Positions 4,648-8,032 of a stretch of 8,032 nucleotides of DNA are shown piece by piece. Within the stretch, counting starts at the first letter, position 1, and each line of letters begins with the position of its first letter. Source of the stretch: CAZCSK01 sp964501265 (GTDB taxonomy: Bacteria; Actinomycetota; CADDZG01; JAHWKV01); assembly GCA_964501265.1 (NCBI GenBank), contig CAZCSK010000072.1, positions 1 through 8,032 on the forward strand, written 5' to 3'. The notes beneath the pieces are model-generated. The model was given only the letters and a program-made list of their open reading frames with translations. It made no database searches and was not told where the DNA came from. Position numbers and translations under genes: made by a program.

Positions 4648-5597
4648 GACAGTTCCTTTCCGCAAACTCCGCAATGCTTGAATCCTTGGGGCAGACCTTC
4701 TGTCCCGCAGGAGGAGCATTTGAGCACTTCCGGCCCCCACAACTGGGCGCCGGTCCCAGCCGCCGCACGGCGGCGGACTTCATCGTAATCGGGAAGCCTC
4801 TTCTCACGAAATGCACGGACGCCCTCGTATGTCTCGTAAGACTGAGTGTGAACGGTCAGCCAGTCCCGCGCATGAGGCACGGTCATGGCGGCCGACAGTT
4901 CCCTCCAGAAGTTTGTCTGCACCTTGGTGTATCGCATCACCTCGGGCAACTTGTCGTGCAGCTTGGCGGCCATCCTAGTCACGGCAGCGTCGAGGTCCGC
5001 CCGGGGAACAACTTCGTTGACGAGTCCCCACTCAAGGGCCTTGGCGGCGGGAATCTCCTCGTTCAGCCACAACATCTCTCTTGCTCTGCGATCCCCGACG
5101 ATTATCGGGAGCCATTGAGTAGCCCCGCCTGCCGCCACTGAGCCGCGGGATGCCCCGATCTGCCTGATCGAGATGTCGTCAGCCGCGATTCCTAAGTCGC
5201 AGGCGATGTTGATCTCGTTGCCGCCGCCCACAACCATCCCATTCAGGCGTGCGATCGTGGGCTTTCCTACGTTGCGGAGGGCGGCGTGCATCTGCTCGAA
5301 GGCGCCAAACCATTTCCAGTAGTCGTTCGGGCGTGCAAGGAGCGACTGCTCCCACTCGCTCAGGTCTGCCCCGGTACAAAATGCCCTCTCTCCAGCCCCT
5401 GTGAGCACAATGACGGCAACTTCGTCGTCCCACGAAGCGTTGGTTGTCGCGGCGACTATCTCCGTCAGAGTTTGAAAATCGAGCGCATTGTGCTTTTCAG
5501 GTCTGTTGATCGTGATCGTGACGGTGTATCCGTCCTTTATATAGAGGACCTTGCCCAAGCCCATCTCTTCCTGCGTCTTGACTCGAAACTCGACCAC
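4644..5597 (-). CDS. Crotonase-superfamily (enoyl-CoA hydratase/isomerase-like) protein with C-terminal zinc ribbon
   Basis: 317 residues. Residues about 17-265 form a crotonase domain: INRPEKHNALD (30-40), oxyanion-hole strand AFCTGADLSE (72-81) and second oxyanion motif NGMVVGGGNEINIACDL (119-135). E128 sits at the position of a crotonase catalytic glutamate. The stretch AAGGATQWLPIIVGDRRA resembles ring-opening hydrolases such as BamA/Oah more than simple enoyl-CoA hydratases, but I do not assign the reaction. The C-terminus carries two CxxC pairs, C294/C297 and C309/C312, 11 residues apart: a rubredoxin-like zinc ribbon unusual for this fold. The GTG start is supported by GGGGAGGG (5603-5610) at five bases. 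It is the first gene of a two-gene operon with RidA. Phased 10-bp repeats lie just upstream. Confidence 0.88.
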   Translation of the reverse strand: MVEFRVKTQEEMGLGKVLYIKDGYTVTITINRPEKHNALDFQTLTEIVAATTNASWDDEVAVIVLTGAGERAFCTGADLSEWEQSLLARPNDYWKWFGAFEQMHAALRNVGKPTIARLNGMVVGGGNEINIACDLGIAADDISIRQIGASRGSVAAGGATQWLPIIVGDRRAREMLWLNEEIPAAKALEWGLVNEVVPRADLDAAVTRMAAKLHDKLPEVMRYTKVQTNFWRELSAAMTVPHARDWLTVHTQSYETYEGVRAFREKRLPDYDEVRRRAAAGTGAQLWGPEVLKCSSCGTEGLPQGFKHCGVCGKELS

Positions 5598-5616
5598 CCA
5601 AACCCTCCCCGTTCGC

Positions 5617-5650
5617 TATTGCTCCCTATTGTCGCCTAAAGTCGCCTACC
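5617..5650 (-). promoter_or_regulatory. Three 10-bp-phased direct repeats upstream of crotonase operon
   Basis: Units TATTGCTCCC (5617-5626), TATTGTCGCC (5627-5636) and TAAAGTCGCC (5637-5646) follow each other without gaps, with a partial TACC (5647-5650). They sit 20-53 bases ahead of the crotonase GTG, where an operator would overlap a promoter or leader. One helical turn per unit would place a protein on one DNA face. The arrangement is reminiscent of MraZ-type boxes (three short G-rich boxes spaced by 10 bp), but the sequence is not the MraZ consensus, and I make no claim about the binder. No convincing -35/-10 pair was found. Confidence 0.35.
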
Positions 5651-5697
5651 AGTTTTTGCCAAATGAGCGTAAATAGCCGCCTTTTACGCCTAGCCCG

Positions 5698-5706
5698 TGC
5701 TAGCGT
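5698..5706 (+). promoter_or_regulatory. Possible extended -10 element for the zinc-ribbon gene
   Basis: TGCTAGCGT fits the extended -10 form TG-n-TAnnnT, 68 bases ahead of the GTG at 5774. It lies on an inverted repeat CTAGC (5690-5694)/GCTAG (5699-5703), which could be an operator. No good -35 hexamer is seen at 16-18 bp. The leader to the start codon would be about 60 bases. Pattern only; low confidence. Confidence 0.25.
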
Positions 5707-5773
5707 TAATTCATCGCACACGCAATGTTAGGCATGAATTGGCCGGAGACGGCAATGAGGAAAGGAGTGGCAC

Positions 5774-5929
5774 GTGGGTCAGGAGTACGAAGGGTACTGC
5801 GTAAAGTGCCGTGAGAAACGTAAGTTCGACGGCGAGGTAAAGGATCTCCCCAACGGGCGCAAAGCGGCCCAAGGTCCATGCCCCGTCTGCACGACGAAAG
5901 TTACACGTATGCTAGGCAAAACGGCTTAA
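5774..5929 (+). CDS. Small zinc-ribbon protein, DUF5679-like
   Basis: 51 residues with a GTG start, preceded by a strong AAAGGAG (5761-5767) at six bases. The sequence GYCVKCREKR (7-16), a variable central part with LPNGRKAAQG (25-34), and CPVCTTKVTRM (36-46) give two CxxC knuckles: C9/C12 and C36/C39. This is the layout of DUF5679, a family of short treble-clef or ribbon proteins of unknown function in actinobacteria and relatives. The protein is basic and probably cytosolic. It could bind nucleic acid or just be a structural accessory. It is monocistronic: its own leader lies upstream and a strong terminator follows 18 bases after the stop. Divergent from the crotonase operon, with a 176-bp shared intergenic region. 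Confidence 0.8.
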   Translation: MGQEYEGYCVKCREKRKFDGEVKDLPNGRKAAQGPCPVCTTKVTRMLGKTA

Positions 5930-5947
5930 AGAATCTGCAACACGGCG

Positions 5948-5974
5948 AGGGGGCCTTCGGGCCCCTTTTCTTTT
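5948..5974 (+). terminator. Rho-independent terminator after the zinc-ribbon gene
   Basis: Stem GGGGCC (5950-5955)/GGCCCC (5960-5965) with a TTCG tetraloop, extendable by G-T and A-T pairs, is followed by TTTTCTTTT (5966-5974). It is a textbook intrinsic terminator on the + strand. It has no T-run in the opposite direction, so it should not stop the GNAT transcript coming from the right. Confidence 0.9.
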
Positions 5975-6001
5975 GCCCTTAGTTGAGCGTCCGGTCTTTC
6001 C

Positions 6002-6658
6002 TCACGCCTGCGGGCTGTCAGCTCCAAACAAGTCCAGGCAGTCTTCAAGTCCTTCAATGGTCACCTCCGGACGCTCGGTCGACTCCCAGCGTTCTCGAGT
6101 GAGGCGGAAACGGACGGAGTTCACGACGCCGTCCCCTCTCGCAGCAAGCCTGCGTGCTACCCCATTGCGTTCGTAACCCAGGCTCGTCGAAACTCCGATA
6201 GATGCCTCGTTCTCCTCCCACGCCTCGCTTTCCGCGACCTCTGCACCAAGCCCGGCGAAGGCGAAGTGAAGCATCGCCGCCCGCATTTCTTTCCCCAATC
6301 CTTGACCCTGACGGCTCTGCGTCAGCCACGATCCGCTAGAGACCGAACGCAGCTTCGAAAAGTTCTTGGCTCCCACGTCCTGGGCGCCGATCGGCAAGCC
6401 TGCGGAGAACACAACGAGTCCCAGCCTCCAATTGTCCCTGGTCCATTCGGCGCGCCCTTTCCAAATCCACTGAGCCGTATTGCGATCCATCTCGGGGGAT
6501 TTAGCATCGGTCCACGGGCTAGAGAACGGCATCCATGAAGGATCGTGGATACCGGCCCTGATTGCCTCGATGACGCCGGGAATGTCCTCGTCGGTAGGCA
6601 GCCTGAGCTCCAGGTGAGGGCTAACTATTTTCAGGTCGAGAAGCGGCCAGTAATCCAT
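6002..6658 (-). CDS. GNAT-family N-acetyltransferase (RimJ/RimL-like)
   Basis: 218 residues. It starts with a strand LELRLPTDEDIPGVIEAI (16-33), then GIHDPSWMPFSSPWTD (36-51), a signature I know from a large actinobacterial GNAT group. The acetyl-CoA loop is RQGQGLGKEM (116-125) in motif A, with ESEAWEENEASIGVSTSLGY (143-162) as motif B. The latter has the N-x-x-S-x-x-x-x-x-x-LGY form typical of RimJ/RimL-type enzymes that modify protein N-termini or small amines. The substrate is not predictable. The ATG has no strong ribosome binding site. It begins 27 bases after the nucleotidyltransferase gene in the same direction, so the three - strand genes may share a transcript. It is of normal length with no sign of damage. 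Confidence 0.85.
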   Translation of the reverse strand: MDYWPLLDLKIVSPHLELRLPTDEDIPGVIEAIRAGIHDPSWMPFSSPWTDAKSPEMDRNTAQWIWKGRAEWTRDNWRLGLVVFSAGLPIGAQDVGAKNFSKLRSVSSGSWLTQSRQGQGLGKEMRAAMLHFAFAGLGAEVAESEAWEENEASIGVSTSLGYERNGVARRLAARGDGVVNSVRFRLTRERWESTERPEVTIEGLEDCLDLFGADSPQA

Positions 6659-6685
6659 CCAGCAAACAATAACCTTGGTGCCGCC

Positions 6686-7246
6686 TCAGGCGCCTCCCCG
6701 TAACTCTTTGGCCAGATCCCTAAAGCGCTGGACCCTAGGGTCGCCTTCGCTGAGTAGATGTACCAACCACTTGTCGACCTCTTCAACGTCCAGATCGTTC
6801 ACCGCAACCAGCATCTGCTCGATATCGAGCCAGTCTTTGGCTCGGTTGAAAGCTGCCTTTGCGACCAAGAGATGCTCCGGGGCAAGGATCGGAATAGTCC
6901 CTGTTCCAAACGGCACCGTGTGAACAGCCATTCGCATTGCCTCATGGACCTCGTCGTAGGAGAAAAAGAGATCGATCGGTGTTGAACCCCACAATGCCCG
7001 AACTTGCCCGTCGCGCACTGCATCTGTTGCCTTAGGAACCCTGTCAGCGCCAGCACGCCGCAGAACCGAAGCGACAGATTCATAACGCTGCGTTGAAACG
7101 AATACGTTGACGTCGATGTCCACCGTAGCGCGAGGAGTTGCGTAATAGGCAAGCGCTAGTGCGCCCCCAAATGCATGCGGGATCTTCGCCCGCGATAGGG
7201 CGTTGTCGATTCGCTCAATCTTCGCAGCGAGACCAAGAGGGGCCAT
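6686..7246 (-). CDS. Minimal nucleotidyltransferase (AbiEii/MenT-type fold), candidate toxin
   Basis: 186 residues of the DNA polymerase beta-like nucleotidyltransferase fold. Key motifs are GG (27-28), PRATVDIDV (38-46) with metal-binding D43 and D45, and a third acidic residue D92 in TPIDLFF. The C-terminal helical stretch PEHLLVAKAAFNRAKDWLDI has K130, K137 and D138/D141, as in AbiEii/AbiGii-type and MenT-type enzymes. Such proteins transfer nucleotides to tRNA or protein and often act as toxins. Activity here is inferred from the motifs. The start ATG overlaps the upstream gene's stop as TAATG, so translation is coupled to the 160-residue partner, which may be its antitoxin. The alternative is a housekeeping nucleotidyltransferase. 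Confidence 0.8.
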   Translation of the reverse strand: MAPLGLAAKIERIDNALSRAKIPHAFGGALALAYYATPRATVDIDVNVFVSTQRYESVASVLRRAGADRVPKATDAVRDGQVRALWGSTPIDLFFSYDEVHEAMRMAVHTVPFGTGTIPILAPEHLLVAKAAFNRAKDWLDIEQMLVAVNDLDVEEVDKWLVHLLSEGDPRVQRFRDLAKELRGGA

Positions 7247-7728
7247 TATTGGCGCAGTAGCGATGCAGACAGACCGGGAAATCGCAGTGGCCCGCTCCGA
7301 TGGTTTGGAAGGCGGTCGCCAAGATCAAGCAGATCGATGAGAGCAGCACCACGCTCGTCTAGGGACGCTCCGAGCCACCCGCTCACGGAGTCGTCGACTG
7401 AGCGAACCGATACGTCGCCCAGTTTCAACTGATCCAGCAGGAGCCGGCAGAGACCGGGCCGAATCACGTCTCCTTTAATGAGACTGCCAAGCAGCGCCAC
7501 GGCGTGCGCTTCACCCGGGGAACGTTCGAATTCGACTCCGGCTCGACGGGCAGAGCGGATGAGCCGATCGGTGTCCATCGGGGTTTTAGCCTTCCGTGCT
7601 GCCCGTTCGATAACCAGCGGCGTCAGGAGTTTGAACGTAGCGAGTGTTCTTGCACGAGGGCCGGCATCTGAGGAGTAGGACTGTCGGACCTCCCAACGGC
7701 CACCCGGCCGGCGTACGACGTAAGCCAT
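7246..7728 (-). CDS. Uncharacterised protein, first gene of nucleotidyltransferase module
   Basis: 160 residues, not matched to a named family with certainty. The N-terminus (AYVVRRPGGRWEVRQSYSSD, then GPRARTLATF, 24-32) looks like a short beta hairpin with many basic residues. A helical middle follows (VIERAARKAKTP, DTDRLIRSARRAGV) and then a leucine-rich second half (ALLGSLIKGDV, LCRLLLDQLKLGDV, LIDLLDLGDRL). I recall similar GxWEvRxS...GPRARTLAtF proteins upstream of nucleotidyltransferases in actinobacteria, always called hypothetical. No signal peptide or membrane segment is seen. A 24-bp palindrome overlaps its ATG, which suggests autoregulation. Role as antitoxin or regulator is inferred only from the coupling and the operator-like site. 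Confidence 0.75.
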   Translation of the reverse strand: MAYVVRRPGGRWEVRQSYSSDAGPRARTLATFKLLTPLVIERAARKAKTPMDTDRLIRSARRAGVEFERSPGEAHAVALLGSLIKGDVIRPGLCRLLLDQLKLGDVSVRSVDDSVSGWLGASLDERGAALIDLLDLGDRLPNHRSGPLRFPGLSASLLRQ

Positions 7729-7750
7729 AGTGGGTAGATTCTACCACTAT
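7727..7750 (-). promoter_or_regulatory. Palindrome/candidate operator on the start codon of the nucleotidyltransferase module
   Basis: ATAGTGG-g-TAGA (7727-7738) and TCTACCACTAT (7740-7750) form an 11-bp inverted repeat with one bulged G and a one-base centre. The left end includes two bases of the start codon at 7726-7728. On the - strand TATAGT (7746-7751) is a good -10 hexamer inside the palindrome, giving a leader of only about ten bases and no room for a standard ribosome binding site. A protein bound here would block RNA polymerase, the usual design of toxin-antitoxin autoregulation. No clear -35 was found. Confidence 0.55.
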
Positions 7751-7835
7751 ATCGACGGGAAGCTCCGCCGGTAGCTGAGAAACGGGATCAATTCTCTTCA
7801 CCACGGCACATAACAAGGGAGCCGCAAGGGTGTCT

Positions 7836-7866
7836 ATAGAAAAGGGGCCCCTTGCGGGGCCCCTTT
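7836..7866 (-). terminator. Rho-independent terminator of rnpB
   Basis: An 11-bp perfect stem, AAAGGGGCCCC (7841-7851)/GGGGCCCCTTT (7856-7866), with a four-base loop. In the - direction it is followed by TTTTCTAT (7843-7836). It begins a few bases after the RNase P RNA 3' end and ends that transcript. Confidence 0.88.
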
Positions 7867-7868
7867 CT

Positions 7869-8032
7869 TGCAGTCGGCCTGTAGGCCGGGTTCTGTCCAT
7901 CCGGTCGAAACCGGACTGTGCGGCCATCTATCTGGGGCCGACGTTCCCGCCGACCTCTAGCAACCTACCCGGGGTTTGAAGCGGGCAGCTCCATAGTCCC
8001 TGTTCGGTCTTGCTCCGGGTGGGGTTTACCTA
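7869..8032 (-). ncRNA. rnpB: RNase P RNA, 3' part (5' end beyond window)
   Basis: Read on the - strand, the sequence has the conserved order of bacterial RNase P RNA: GGTAAACCCCACCCGGAGCA at the window edge, then AAGACC, CCGGGTAGGTTGC, CCAGATAGATGGCCGC, then GACAGAACCCGG and CCTACAGGCCGAC. These correspond to the P4 3' strand region and conserved 3' end. The RNA is the catalytic subunit that trims tRNA 5' leaders. About 164 bases are present; the 5' half lies to the right of the window. The exact 3' end is set by analogy and could differ by a few bases. The L15 area reads TATGGAGCTGCC rather than showing an obvious GGU. Confidence 0.93.

Noticed and set aside
4648..4740. Longer RidA starting at 4740
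   Set aside because: The additional 31 residues are an out-of-frame reading of the crotonase zinc-ribbon end. The ATG at 4647 has a good ribosome binding site and gives the normal family length.
4644..5597. Assigning the crotonase as BamA/Oah ring hydrolase or a benzoyl-CoA pathway enzyme
   Set aside because: Only a local resemblance around AAGGAT..LP was seen. Characterised members are longer, and no other pathway gene is present.
4674..5639. Several + strand frames opposite the crotonase gene
   Set aside because: They have no motifs, no ribosome binding sites, and lie wholly antisense to a conserved enzyme.
7586..7927. 113-codon open frame on the - strand across the rnpB 3' end, its terminator and the palindrome
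   Set aside because: It overlaps RNase P RNA, a terminator and the well-supported 160-residue gene, and its translation has no recognisable pattern.
1..8032. CRISPR array, IS element or prophage genes
   Set aside because: No regularly spaced repeats with unique spacers, no transposase or phage-type proteins, and no terminal inverted repeats with target duplication were found.

Overview
The window looks like a piece of a moderately high-GC bacterial chromosome, most likely from Actinomycetota. The hints are a small two-helix membrane protein, a DUF5679-type zinc-ribbon protein, HDP..MPF-type GNATs, frequent GTG/TTG starts, and the form of the RNase P RNA 3' half. Chloroflexota or another deep lineage cannot be excluded from sequence alone.

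Region 1 (about 1-2312) looks unlike the rest. By eye it is lower in GC, and every gene is on the + strand: a VOC/glyoxalase-fold protein, a DUF433/DUF5615 toxin-antitoxin pair, a second small antitoxin/RelE-ParE-like toxin pair, and a GNAT acetyltransferase. The joints between these units (484-550, 1116-1190, 1702-1758) each end in A(A/G)A(A/T)CC followed by GTT, and each contains an imperfect inverted repeat. Two of the three have a stem with one extra unpaired G in the 5' arm. This is the architecture of integron attC sites. I read the region as three complete gene cassettes (55-544, 545-1184, 1185-1752) plus a terminal GNAT unit without a recognisable attC. No integrase gene is in view. 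It would be either the 3' end of a cassette array or an integrase-less attC cluster.

Region 2 (2313-5600) looks like core or metabolic chromosome: a two-domain GNAT protein (+), carbamate kinase (-), a 61-residue membrane protein (+), and a translationally coupled pair on the - strand made of a crotonase-fold enzyme with a C-terminal zinc ribbon followed by a RidA-family deaminase. Convergent genes here overlap by four bases, with CTAG or CTAA serving both stop codons.

Region 3 (5598-5980) is a divergent intergenic region with 10-bp-phased direct repeats in front of the crotonase gene. It is followed by a 51-residue zinc-ribbon gene (+) with its own strong terminator.

Region 4 (6000-7750) is a - strand cluster: an uncharacterised 160-residue protein, a minimal nucleotidyltransferase joined to it by a TAATG stop/start overlap, and a third GNAT. 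A near-perfect 24-bp palindrome sits on the first gene's start codon, as expected for an autoregulated toxin-antitoxin-like module. The window ends in the 3' half of the RNase P RNA gene (rnpB, - strand) with its terminator.
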